A DNA stretch of 64,000 nucleotides. Origin: Lachnospiraceae bacterium. GTDB lineage: Bacteria > Bacillota > Clostridia > Lachnospirales > Lachnospiraceae. The translations under genes were made by a program, and so were the position numbers. Under the pieces are notes generated by a model. It was given only the letters and a program-made list of their open reading frames with translations, ran no database searches and had not been told where the DNA came from. Positions 7,844 to 16,397 of the stretch are shown here, piece by piece; the stretch's first letter is position 1, and the number at the start of each line of letters is the position of its first letter. The stretch covers positions 186,001 to 250,000 of the forward strand of contig CABIXN010000002.1 of the NCBI GenBank assembly GCA_902362715.1. Reading direction: 5' to 3'.

Positions 7844-9157
7844 ATGAAATTAAGCACACTCATGAAAAGAGGCCTGGCCGTAGGATTAGTAGGAGCCATG
7901 GCGGTAGGTCTCGTAGCCTGCGGAGACAAAAAGGATGATGCGAACCAGAGTTCAGCAAATTCTGATAAAGCCGCAGCCAGCGATGTAACACTGAAATTCC
8001 AGCAGTGGTGGGGAGTGGAACTTCCGGATGGGGCACTGGACGAGATCTGTAAAGGCTTTACAGATGAGACAGGCATCAAAATTCAATTATTATCCAATCC
8101 ATATGCTGATACAAAAGACCAGATTTCAAATGGTGCAGCTACAAAGACGATGGCTGACGTTGTAGGACTTGACGGAGCATGGGTTTATGACTTTGCAAAA
8201 CAGGGCGCTATTGCTAACTTAACCGAGTTAATGAAAGCAGACAACTATGATACAAGCCAGCTGGGAGCAGAGGTACAGGTTGACGGCGCAACTTATATGA
8301 TTCCGGTTGCAAACTTCCCGTATCCGATGTTTGTAAACATGGACATCCTAGAAGAGGCAGGAATAAAAGAGATCCCGAAAACATGGACAGAGTTTACAGC
8401 AGCTTGTAAAGCAATTACTGAGAAAACAGATGCGGCAGGATGGATTATTGGTTTAAATGAGGCTACACCATCCGGTATCCAGAACTGTTTCATGTCATGG
8501 TTATGGGCATCAGGCGGCTCTATGCTTGATGAATCCGGAAAACCGGCTTTAACAGATAACGATGGTTTAACAAAAACAACAGAATATGTAAAATCCTTAT
8601 TTGATAATGGATATGTTGCAGAAGGTACCGCATCCAAAAAAGAATCTGACATGGTTCAGGATTTCATCAATGGACGTGTTGCATTTATGTTTGACTCTCT
8701 TGCTCATTGTACAATGATCAGAGAAGAGAACCCTGACTTAAATGCTCAGGTAGCAAAAGTTCCTGTAATGGACGATTTCAATGGAACATCTGGTATGGAC
8801 GTTGCAAACTGGGGTATTGGTATTGCAGCTAACAGCGAATACCAGAAAGAAGCTATGCAGTTTGTTGAATATTTATTAAGCCCGGAAGTAAATGCACAGT
8901 TAGTTGAGCTTGCAAATGCTTTCCCAGGTAATGTAAATGCAAAACCTGATTACTCCAAGACAGATGAATTATTCCAGCAGTGCTATGAACTGTATCAGGA
9001 ATGTACACCAATCAATGAGTTTACAGGAATCCCAACATCTGAAGAATTAATGAAACAGTTCAATCAGCAGTTCCAGTTATATCTGAGCGGAGATACAAAA
9101 ACAGCAGATGACATGCTGAAAGCTACTCAGGATCTGTGGATGCCGGCATTTGAATAA
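7844..9157 (+). CDS. ABC transporter sugar-binding lipoprotein
   Basis: A 437-residue family-1 extracellular solute-binding protein. It has a signal peptide with a basic start, a hydrophobic core and the lipobox LVAC (Cys26), so it is anchored outside the membrane. A Ser/Asn/Lys-rich linker and the binding domain follow. Segments such as FTDETGIKIQL, WTEFTAACKAI and FINGRVAFMFDS are standard for carbohydrate-binding members. It captures the substrate for the two permeases just downstream. No ATPase gene is present, so a shared MsmK-type ATPase is probably used, as in many Firmicutes. The start follows AGGAGG. Confidence 0.92.
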   Translation: MKLSTLMKRGLAVGLVGAMAVGLVACGDKKDDANQSSANSDKAAASDVTLKFQQWWGVELPDGALDEICKGFTDETGIKIQLLSNPYADTKDQISNGAATKTMADVVGLDGAWVYDFAKQGAIANLTELMKADNYDTSQLGAEVQVDGATYMIPVANFPYPMFVNMDILEEAGIKEIPKTWTEFTAACKAITEKTDAAGWIIGLNEATPSGIQNCFMSWLWASGGSMLDESGKPALTDNDGLTKTTEYVKSLFDNGYVAEGTASKKESDMVQDFINGRVAFMFDSLAHCTMIREENPDLNAQVAKVPVMDDFNGTSGMDVANWGIGIAANSEYQKEAMQFVEYLLSPEVNAQLVELANAFPGNVNAKPDYSKTDELFQQCYELYQECTPINEFTGIPTSEELMKQFNQQFQLYLSGDTKTADDMLKATQDLWMPAFE

Positions 9158-9199
9158 ATGCAGAAAATAATAAAAGAATCTGTATAAGCAGGTGATAAA

Positions 9200-9237
9200 A
9201 GGGGTGTACGAGGTTGCCTCGTATACCCCTGATTTTT
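9200..9237 (+). terminator. intercistronic hairpin after the binding-protein gene
   Basis: AGGGGTGTACGAGG (9200-9213) pairs with CCTCGTATACCCCT (9217-9230) around a TTG loop, then GATTTTT. It is probably a partial terminator or 3' stabiliser that gives more binding protein than permease. Confidence 0.75.
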
Positions 9238-9263
9238 AAGAAGAAGAGAGGGATGAGATACAT

Positions 9264-10187
9264 ATGTTACAGGCCAATGGCAGCGTGACTGCTGTAAAAA
9301 GTAAGAAACCGCTTAATTTTAAAAAAGGTGTAAAGCCATATTTATATCTCGCGCCGACTCTGGTTGTGTTAATTATTCTTTTGATTGTCCCGATTGTAAT
9401 GGTTATCAGCTATGCTTTCTTTGATAATGTCATTGTGGTGCAGGAGCCCCAGTTTGCAGGGCTTAAGAATTTTGGCATTGTTTTAAAAGATCCCACCTTT
9501 ATTATGGGCATTAAAAATACACTGTTCTTTGTTATTGTCAGTGTAATCGCTCATATGTTAATAGGTATGTTTTTTGCTATGCTGATGAATACAACTTATT
9601 TACATGTTAAAACAAAAGCTGTTTTCCGTGTTATTTATGCGTTGCCGTGGATGTTTACAGCCTCTGTAATCGCTATTACATGGAGATTATTGTATGATCC
9701 GGTAGGTGTGCTGAACTTTTTATCACAGACACTACATTTGTCACAGAGTACAATTGATTTTCTTGGAACCAGGGAAATCGCATTAAAAGCAGTAACAGTA
9801 ATTAATATCTGGTCAGGATATCCGTTCTATATGATCAGTATTCTGGCAGGTCTGCAGGGTATCTCTACAGATTTGTATGAAGCATCTTCTATTGATGGTG
9901 CAAATCCGGTTCAGCAGTTTTTTAGAATTACAATTCCACAGCTGAAACCGATTCTGATTAGTTTGGTTATGCTGGATTTTGTATGGACAATACAGCAGTT
10001 TGCATTAATCTGGATGACCACAGGCGGCGGGCCGGTTAAGGCAACCACAACAGTCAGTGTATATATTTATGAGACGGCATTTAGGACGTACAAGTATTCC
10101 CAGGCATCGGCCGCAGCGGTGCTGGCGTTGATTGTATGTATCATTATAGCAATATTCTATGTAAGAAACCAAAGATCGGAGGATTAA
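9264..10187 (+). CDS. ABC sugar transporter permease (MalF/UgpA-type)
   Basis: A 307-residue inner-membrane protein with six predicted helices, starting at YLYLAPTLVVLIILLIVPIVMVI. The EAA loop that docks the ATPase reads YEASSIDGANPVQQFFRITI at about residues 207-226. With the next gene it forms the heterodimeric channel of a carbohydrate importer. A GAGAGGGA ribosome site precedes the ATG, and the next gene starts four bases after the stop. Confidence 0.92.
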   Translation: MLQANGSVTAVKSKKPLNFKKGVKPYLYLAPTLVVLIILLIVPIVMVISYAFFDNVIVVQEPQFAGLKNFGIVLKDPTFIMGIKNTLFFVIVSVIAHMLIGMFFAMLMNTTYLHVKTKAVFRVIYALPWMFTASVIAITWRLLYDPVGVLNFLSQTLHLSQSTIDFLGTREIALKAVTVINIWSGYPFYMISILAGLQGISTDLYEASSIDGANPVQQFFRITIPQLKPILISLVMLDFVWTIQQFALIWMTTGGGPVKATTTVSVYIYETAFRTYKYSQASAAAVLALIVCIIIAIFYVRNQRSED

Positions 10188-10191
10188 TATT

Positions 10192-11028
10192 ATGATTGGA
10201 AAAAAGAAATTACATGTAAAAATATTAATTATCATCGGTCTTATCTGCGGGGCGATCTGGGCTGCATTTCCGGTTATCTGGATGGTGCTGAATTCATTTA
10301 AGCCAAACAAAGATATTTTTGCCTGGCCGCCGATGATATTTTCACCCAACGGCTCGCTGGATGCCTATGCGGCAGTATTTCAGAATCCAGAGCAGATTCG
10401 TTTCTTTATTAACAGTTATGTAATTGCGGCCTGCGTGGTTATTTTAACTCTTGTAGTTGCAATTTTCGCATCTTATGGGTTCAGCCGCTTTAACTTCCCG
10501 GGTAAAGGGATTATCAATACGATCATTATCAGTGTACAGGCAATTCCGCCGGTAGTTCTGGTAATTCCGTATCTGAGCCTGGTAGTTTCTCTGAAGCTGT
10601 ACAATACTTATGGGGCGCTGATATTAACATATCTGGTATTGACACTGCCTTATGCGATACTGATGATAACCGGCTACTTTAATACGCTGCCAAAAGATCT
10701 GGATGAAGCGATTATGATTGACGGAGGCTCCAGAATGAGAGCACTGTGGCAGGTGCTTGTACCGGTATCTATTCCGGGGCTTGTATCGGTTGGTATGTAC
10801 ACTTTCATGCAGGCATGGAATGAGTACCTGTTTGCATTAACCTTGACACAGACAAATGATAAACGTACCGTACCCATTGGTATCAATCTTCTGATGGGCC
10901 AGCATTCCTATGAATGGAATCAGATGATGGCTATCAGTGTACTAGGTTCTCTTCCGGTATTTATATTGTTCTTGTTCTTCCAGAAATATTTCCTGGCAGG
11001 AATGACAGCCGGAGCAGTAAAAAATTAA
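10192..11028 (+). CDS. ABC sugar transporter permease (MalG/UgpE-type)
   Basis: A 278-residue six-helix permease. The EAA loop is DEAIMIDGGSRMRALWQVLV at about residues 169-188, and the protein ends with the usual LAGMTAGAVKN tail. It begins four bases after the first permease, with a TCGGAGG ribosome site inside that gene's end, so the two subunits are made together. It is the second half of the importer served by the lipoprotein at 7844. Confidence 0.92.
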   Translation: MIGKKKLHVKILIIIGLICGAIWAAFPVIWMVLNSFKPNKDIFAWPPMIFSPNGSLDAYAAVFQNPEQIRFFINSYVIAACVVILTLVVAIFASYGFSRFNFPGKGIINTIIISVQAIPPVVLVIPYLSLVVSLKLYNTYGALILTYLVLTLPYAILMITGYFNTLPKDLDEAIMIDGGSRMRALWQVLVPVSIPGLVSVGMYTFMQAWNEYLFALTLTQTNDKRTVPIGINLLMGQHSYEWNQMMAISVLGSLPVFILFLFFQKYFLAGMTAGAVKN

Positions 11029-11176
11029 TACTAAATTTCGTGGAGTCGATCTGAAGGGATTTAAAAGGACCCCGGATGCGAAAATAATGAGAGTATAATA
11101 AAGCGGGGGTTTGTTTTTATTAATGCTTTTATATTAACTTTATAAAAAATATTCATACTTTAGGAGGTAATGAACA

Positions 11177-12037
11177 ATGTTAATGAATATGAAAGATCTG
11201 TTGGCAGTTGCTAACAAAAATAACTTTGCAGTACCGGCTTTTAATATCAGTGATTACAATATGTTCAATGGTATTATGGAAGCTTCAGAGGAAAAACAGG
11301 CTCCCGTTATTATTGCAATTCACCCGGATGAATTAAGCCATATCGGAACAGAAATGGTTCAGGGAATTATAGCAAAAGCAAATAAAGCAACAGTTCCTGT
11401 TGTTATTCATTTAGATCACGGCGCTTCTTTTGAACAGGTAATTTCAGCAATTCAGGCAGGCTTCACTTCTGTTATGATTGACGGTTCAAGTCTTTCTTTT
11501 GAAGATAACATTGCAATCTGTAAAAAAGTCTGTGAAGCAGCTCACGCAGTCAATGTATCTGTAGAAGGCGAATTAGGTACTATCGGTACTACAGATAAAG
11601 AGGCAGAGGCCGGTGCAAACCAGATTATCTATACAGATCCGGAAGATGCAGTTAAATTTGTTGCAGAATCAGGTGTAGATACTCTTGCAATTGCCATTGG
11701 AACATCCCATGGTTTATATCCAAAGGGAATGAAACCGGAACTGAAACTTGATTTATTAAAAGAAATTAAAGCAAAGGTTTCTATTCCTCTGGTACTTCAC
11801 GGCGGTTCCAACAATCCGGATAAAGAGATTGGTGAATCTGTAACACTTGGCGTTAATAAGATTAATATTTCCAGCGATATTAAAGCTGCATATTACGGAA
11901 AAATGCGTGAAGTATTGAAAGATGAAGGTTTAAGAGAGCCAAACACAATTCAGCCTCCATGTGTCGTTGCAATGAAAGAAGTAGCATTTCATAAAATTGA
12001 GCTGTTCCAGGCTGATGGAAAAGCAAAACTTTACTAA
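11177..12037 (+). CDS. class II ketose-bisphosphate aldolase (first paralog)
   Basis: A 286-residue zinc-dependent aldolase of the Fba/GatY/KbaY family. Metal and catalytic landmarks are HLDHGASFEQV (about residues 80-90), EGELGTIG, IGTSHGLYP with a zinc histidine, and LHGGSNNP. Such enzymes split fructose-, tagatose- or related ketose-phosphates into dihydroxyacetone phosphate and an aldehyde. It opens the enzymatic half of the operon and has a near relative two genes on. AGGAGG precedes the ATG. The preferred sugar cannot be read from the sequence. Confidence 0.88.
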   Translation: MLMNMKDLLAVANKNNFAVPAFNISDYNMFNGIMEASEEKQAPVIIAIHPDELSHIGTEMVQGIIAKANKATVPVVIHLDHGASFEQVISAIQAGFTSVMIDGSSLSFEDNIAICKKVCEAAHAVNVSVEGELGTIGTTDKEAEAGANQIIYTDPEDAVKFVAESGVDTLAIAIGTSHGLYPKGMKPELKLDLLKEIKAKVSIPLVLHGGSNNPDKEIGESVTLGVNKINISSDIKAAYYGKMREVLKDEGLREPNTIQPPCVVAMKEVAFHKIELFQADGKAKLY

Positions 12038-12068
12038 GAATATTTCAGCAGCGTAAAGCAGCTGATTG

Positions 12069-12138
12069 AGAAAAACTCTGTAGAACAGAAGCGTGGAGTC
12101 ATGAGACAAGCCATACTGTTTTGCAGAGTTTTTCAATT
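12069..12138 (+). repeat. inverted repeat between the two aldolase genes
   Basis: GAAAAACTCTG (12070-12080) pairs with CAGAGTTTTTC (12124-12134), with AACAG/CTGTT pairing inside. It lies in the 228-base gap and may act as a weak terminator or mRNA processing hairpin. I see nothing else in this gap. Confidence 0.55.
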
Positions 12139-12265
12139 CCTGCAGGTATTTGGGTTTGTAGAAAGTAAAGGAAAGAAAAAGGATATAGTCCAGCAAAATT
12201 CACAGAGTAAAATCTGTACGAGTACATAAATTTATGATATTATACAAAAAGGAAGGTTTCATATT

Positions 12266-13123
12266 ATGAAAAACACAAATTTAGTAACAATGAAAGAAGC
12301 TTTAAAGATTGCAGATCAAAGAGGGATTGCCCTGGGAGCATTTGAATTTTGGTCATATGAAGTGGCACGGGCTATTGTTCAGGCAGCTCAGGAGCTGGAT
12401 GTACCTGTTATTCTGCAGGGCGGTAAGCTGGAGATTGACCGGATGGGCGGTTTTGAGGAGACTGTTGAGACGGCCTATATGGCTGCAAAAAACAGTACAG
12501 TTCCGGTAGCTCTGCATCTGGATCATGCCACAACCTTCGAAGATTGTAATGCTGCGATTAATGCAGGATTTACTTCTGTTATGATTGACGCATCAGCGCT
12601 TCCGTATGAGGAAAATATGGAAATTACCAGAAAAGTTGCCCGGCGTGCACATGCTGCAGGAGTTACCGTGGAAGGTGAGCTTGGCAGACTGGTGGGAGAA
12701 GAAGGCGATATCATTGTGAAAGGACCGGAAGCTGCTCAGACAGACCCCGGGGAAGCACTTCAGTTTGTAAAAGATACCGGGATTGATGCTTTGGCTGTGT
12801 CTATCGGTACAGCTCATGGCCAGTATACATTCGAGCCAAAGTTAAATATTGAACGGCTGGACAGAATTAAAGAAGTTGTAGATCTTCCCATTGTGCTCCA
12901 CGGAGGTTCGGGTACACCCATGAACCAGGTGCAGGAGGCCATACGCCACGGTATCCGTAAAGTAAATATCTGCACAGATATTCAGGTGGCAATGGGAACA
13001 ACATATATAAAAACAATTCAGAGTGAGGGATTTAAGTATTCCTGTGAAAATCTCTGGGGACCTTCAGAAAAAGCGGCTAAAGCAGTTGTAATGGAGAAAA
13101 TAAAAGCATTTGCATTAATGTAA
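12266..13123 (+). CDS. class II ketose-bisphosphate aldolase (second paralog)
   Basis: A 285-residue aldolase of the same family as the gene before it, but clearly divergent. It shows HLDHATTFEDC, EGELGRLVGEEGD, SIGTAHGQYTFEPK and LHGGSGTP, so the zinc histidines and catalytic acid are present. EGELGRLVGEEG and the Y-T-F-x-P-K motif resemble the GatY/KbaY tagatose-bisphosphate branch. Twenty bases after its stop comes the ADP-dependent kinase gene. Two aldolases in one operon suggest two phosphosugars or stereoisomers, or a split of aldolase and epimerase-like roles. Confidence 0.87.
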   Translation: MKNTNLVTMKEALKIADQRGIALGAFEFWSYEVARAIVQAAQELDVPVILQGGKLEIDRMGGFEETVETAYMAAKNSTVPVALHLDHATTFEDCNAAINAGFTSVMIDASALPYEENMEITRKVARRAHAAGVTVEGELGRLVGEEGDIIVKGPEAAQTDPGEALQFVKDTGIDALAVSIGTAHGQYTFEPKLNIERLDRIKEVVDLPIVLHGGSGTPMNQVQEAIRHGIRKVNICTDIQVAMGTTYIKTIQSEGFKYSCENLWGPSEKAAKAVVMEKIKAFALM

Positions 13124-13142
13124 TGAGAATGGAGTAAACAAT

Positions 13143-14456
13143 ATGACAATGAACGAAAAGTACGCAGAAGTATTCTCTAAAATGGACGAGACGTTTGCAG
13201 CACGTATCAAAGAGGAGCGTTATCCGGCTATGGGATATACCAGTAATCTTGACCTGCTGTGTGATTTCAATGTGGAAACATTGAACCGGCTTCTTGAAAC
13301 CTATGTTCCGGACGAAAGGCTGGAAGATATGAAGGTGGCTAAATCCATTAAAACAATGGAAGATCTGCTTCATTCGGTTGTATATTACTGTATACATGGC
13401 ATTGGCGGGGAGGTGGATGTTGAAAATACCCAGGTGATGTCGGACAGTTTTAACTGGCAGTATGGTATGGGCGGAACTGCTGTTCAGGCGGCAATGGCCT
13501 TATCCGCGGTAGGCTGTCCTTCTATTGTACATCTCACAGATGATTCTAAGGAAGTGTGTGATATTTTAAATACACCATATATTTACACGATTTCCAAAGA
13601 CGGAAGAATGATTCATACTGATGAGTGTGAACAGACAGCGGATCAGGAGATTCATTATATTATACAGTTTAAAAAGGGTGATGTGATCAGGCTGGGCGAA
13701 CAGGAAGCAATGATTCCTACTTCCAACAGGATGATTGTAACCAAAATTACTGTAAACGAGTATGTTCCGTTTTCGGAGCCTTACTTTAGATTTATTGAAG
13801 AACATGCAGAAAAAATCAGCAGTAATGTATTGTCCAGCTTTAATGCTTTAAGCGATAAAAATCTGCTGAAAGAGAGGCTGGAATATGTAAGAGAACATGT
13901 TCATAAATATAAAAAAGCCAATCCGTCCGGGGTTGTATTTTTTGAGGACGCCCATTATCATAATACGGAAGTGCGCAATACCTGTCTGGAAACCATTTAT
14001 TCGGAGTGCGATATTGTCAGCCTGAATGAAGAGGAACTGGCTTATACATTAGAATCTTTTGATTTTAATGTAGTGATAGAAGACATAATTTCCTGTGTGG
14101 AAGGAGCCAGATTTATCCGTGAAAAATTTGGCGTGAAAAAAGGAGTTGTAGTGCATACAGCCAATTATGCCATGTATGTAGGTGAAAAACTGGACGTTGA
14201 TATTGAGCTGGGACTGATCTGTGGAAATCTTCTGGCTACAGGAAAAGCGGCCAACGGATGGTATGCAGCCAAGGAACAGGTAAAAGAACTGCTGGATCTT
14301 GACCTTTCACCCAGAGGTGTTTCTGATCTGGAAAAAGTACAGGCCAGCAAGTATGCGGATGAGGTGGTTTTAGTTCCATCTAAATATATTGATAAGCCAA
14401 AATATACTATCGGACTGGGCGATTCTTTTGTGTCCGGAGTTCAGATCTGTTTCTAA
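13143..14456 (+). CDS. ADP-dependent phosphofructokinase/glucokinase family protein
   Basis: A 437-residue protein that fits the ADP-specific sugar kinase family, a ribokinase-fold group best known from archaea and animals. It has GYTSNLDLLCDFN near the N-terminus (the GY-N-xD substrate strand), GMGGTAVQAAMALSAVGC around residue 103, and YTIGLGDSFVSG at the very C-terminus with the G-x-G-D catalytic aspartate. The family phosphorylates glucose or fructose-6-phosphate with ADP as donor. Here it lies between aldolase and RpiR genes, so it likely makes the bisphosphate the aldolases split. An AATGGAG ribosome site precedes the ATG. Nucleotide choice is inferred from the family only. Confidence 0.78.
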   Translation: MTMNEKYAEVFSKMDETFAARIKEERYPAMGYTSNLDLLCDFNVETLNRLLETYVPDERLEDMKVAKSIKTMEDLLHSVVYYCIHGIGGEVDVENTQVMSDSFNWQYGMGGTAVQAAMALSAVGCPSIVHLTDDSKEVCDILNTPYIYTISKDGRMIHTDECEQTADQEIHYIIQFKKGDVIRLGEQEAMIPTSNRMIVTKITVNEYVPFSEPYFRFIEEHAEKISSNVLSSFNALSDKNLLKERLEYVREHVHKYKKANPSGVVFFEDAHYHNTEVRNTCLETIYSECDIVSLNEEELAYTLESFDFNVVIEDIISCVEGARFIREKFGVKKGVVVHTANYAMYVGEKLDVDIELGLICGNLLATGKAANGWYAAKEQVKELLDLDLSPRGVSDLEKVQASKYADEVVLVPSKYIDKPKYTIGLGDSFVSGVQICF

Positions 14457-14483
14457 GTTAATAAAGTGTAAGAAGGTTTTATC

Positions 14484-15326
14484 ATGACAAAGACGGCACA
14501 AAAAACGGTATTATTGACAATTACTGAAATGTATGACAAGATTTTTCAGGCTGAAAAAAAGGTGGCAGATTTTATATTAAAAAATCCAGATCTTGCAGTA
14601 AATGCCAATGTTTCGGAACTGGCCAATTACAGCGGGGTCAGTGATGCCACTGTTATCCGGTTATGCAAGCATTTAGGATATGAAGGATATTATCAGATGA
14701 AAATATGTCTTTCTAGAGATATTGGGAGACGGGATTTATCTCTGAAAAGAGACGGTCTGGTGAATACCTCTATGACAGGATATTTTAAGGAAATGGCGGA
14801 GGGAATTATTAGTGCAGGAGCGGCCATAGATGAAAGTGTTTTTTATGAAAGTGTGGAGCTGTTAAAAAACAGTACAATGCTCCATCTGGTTGCTGCCGGA
14901 AATACCGGGCCTTTGTGTTTGTATTGCGGATACAGGCTGGAGAGGATCGGCATTCGCTGCAGTTATAATATGCAGCCTGAATATTATATGAATCATATAA
15001 ATCTGGCACAAAAAACGGATGCTGTCCTGGCTGTTTCGTGGTCGGGGACCTCCCGGACTGTTGTGCAGGCCCTTGAGATGGCAAAGGAAAAAGGCATGAA
15101 AACCATGGCCGTTACAGGGTATCGGTATTCACCGGTATCCAGAACAGCGGATTACCTGCTGCTGTCAGCCTCAGGAGACGGAGAGGTTAATAAGCATTCT
15201 CAATATTCCAGGTTAAGTGAGATGGCGGTGTTAGAAGTGCTGATTCAGGCTCTTGAGCATTCCCTGGCCATTGAAAAGGATGAGATTACGGAACCGGAAA
15301 TGCTGCTGTCTGAGACAAAATATTAA
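14484..15326 (+). CDS. RpiR family transcriptional regulator
   Basis: A 280-residue phosphosugar-responsive regulator. The N-terminal helix-turn-helix has VSELANYSGVSDATVIRLCKHLGYEGYYQMK (about residues 44-74). The C-terminal SIS domain reads HLVAAGNTGPLC and LAVSWSGTSRTVVQALEMAKEKG, the sugar-phosphate pocket. It sits inside the operon and probably senses a pathway intermediate and controls the operon promoter near 7690. TGAAA-type repeats there are candidate sites. Confidence 0.92.
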   Translation: MTKTAQKTVLLTITEMYDKIFQAEKKVADFILKNPDLAVNANVSELANYSGVSDATVIRLCKHLGYEGYYQMKICLSRDIGRRDLSLKRDGLVNTSMTGYFKEMAEGIISAGAAIDESVFYESVELLKNSTMLHLVAAGNTGPLCLYCGYRLERIGIRCSYNMQPEYYMNHINLAQKTDAVLAVSWSGTSRTVVQALEMAKEKGMKTMAVTGYRYSPVSRTADYLLLSASGDGEVNKHSQYSRLSEMAVLEVLIQALEHSLAIEKDEITEPEMLLSETKY

Positions 15327-15354
15327 ATGATAAACGAAAGGATTGGATAACAGA

Positions 15355-16320
15355 ATGAAAGATATTGATGTATTGGCCCTTGGTGAATTATTAATTGATT
15401 TTACCAGCAACGGAATCAGTGAACAGGGAAACGGATTGTTCGAAGCAAATCCGGGCGGAGCCCCCTGCAATGTATTGGCGATATTAAATAAGCTGGGCAG
15501 GAAAACCGGTTTTATCGGTAAAGTAGGAAACGATGGATTTGGACGGATGCTGAAACAAACGCTGGAGGAGCTTGGAATTGATACAGAAGGTCTGTATCTG
15601 GATGATGTATATCATACAACGCTTGCGCTGGTTCATACAGATAAGAGCGGCGACCGGGATTTTTCCTTTTATAGAGATCCGGGTGCAGATGTGATGCTGA
15701 CCGCAGATGAAGTAGATCCTAAATTAATCAAACGTGCTAAAATCTTTCATTATGGAACATTATCCATGACACATGACGGTGTCAGAGCTGCAACGAGAAA
15801 AGCCATTGAAATTGCAAAAGAAGCGGGGATGCTGCTGTCTTTTGATCCAAATTACAGAGAGCCTTTATGGAAAAGCAAAGAAGCAGCTAGAGAACAGATT
15901 GCCTATGGCCTCTCTCAGTGTGATATTCTCAAGATTTCTGAAGAAGAGCTGGAGATGATGACGGGAACGTCGGATATTGAAGCAGGAGCTGTGGATTTTA
16001 AAGAAAAATATCCAAATATAAAATTGTTAAATGTCACGGCCGGAGGCGACGGAAGCTATTCTTATTACAAAGATATGAAGGTATTTGTTCCGGGCTTTCT
16101 GCTGGGTGGAACTATTGAGACTACCGGGGCAGGAGATACCTTTGGAGGAGCGGTTTTAAATTTTGTATTGGAGCATGGCATTGAGAATCTTTCCAAGGAA
16201 GATTTAACAGAAATGCTTCGGTTCGCAAATGCCGCCGCCTATCTGGTAACTACAAGAAAAGGAGCCCTTCGTTCTATGCCGGAGCGGGAGCAGATAGAAG
16301 ATATTTTGAAAAATAATTGA
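15355..16320 (+). CDS. PfkB family carbohydrate kinase (fructokinase-like)
   Basis: A 321-residue ribokinase-fold kinase. It carries the N-terminal PfkB region NPGGAPCNVLAILNKLGRKTGFIGKVGNDGFG and the C-terminal signature TTGAGDTFGGAVLNFVLEHG with the catalytic aspartate. It most resembles ATP-dependent fructokinases, so it may make the first phosphorylation of the imported ketose before the ADP-dependent enzyme adds the second. I chose the ATG at 15355, 12 bases after GAAAGGA; the TTG at 15343 touches the ribosome site. It is the last gene of the operon. Confidence 0.88.
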   Translation: MKDIDVLALGELLIDFTSNGISEQGNGLFEANPGGAPCNVLAILNKLGRKTGFIGKVGNDGFGRMLKQTLEELGIDTEGLYLDDVYHTTLALVHTDKSGDRDFSFYRDPGADVMLTADEVDPKLIKRAKIFHYGTLSMTHDGVRAATRKAIEIAKEAGMLLSFDPNYREPLWKSKEAAREQIAYGLSQCDILKISEEELEMMTGTSDIEAGAVDFKEKYPNIKLLNVTAGGDGSYSYYKDMKVFVPGFLLGGTIETTGAGDTFGGAVLNFVLEHGIENLSKEDLTEMLRFANAAAYLVTTRKGALRSMPEREQIEDILKNN

Positions 16321-16337
16321 CAGAAAAATAATTAAGG

Positions 16338-16380
16338 AAAAAGGCCATCACATCTGGTAATGATGTGGCGGCCTTTAAAA
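16338..16380. terminator. terminator between pfkB-like gene and murE
   Basis: AAAGGCCATCACATC (16340-16354) pairs with GATGTGGCGGCCTTT (16361-16375). The longer T-tract is on the minus strand, so it mainly ends dapF-murE, but it also faces the sugar operon. Confidence 0.8.
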
Positions 16381-16397
16381 AATGTCTGTGTGTTGAA

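Noticed and set aside
11060-11120. Terminator between the MalG-type permease and first aldolase genes
   Set aside because: Only ACCCCG/CGGGGGT pairs across a loop of about 29 bases; too weak to call, although TTTGTTTTT follows.
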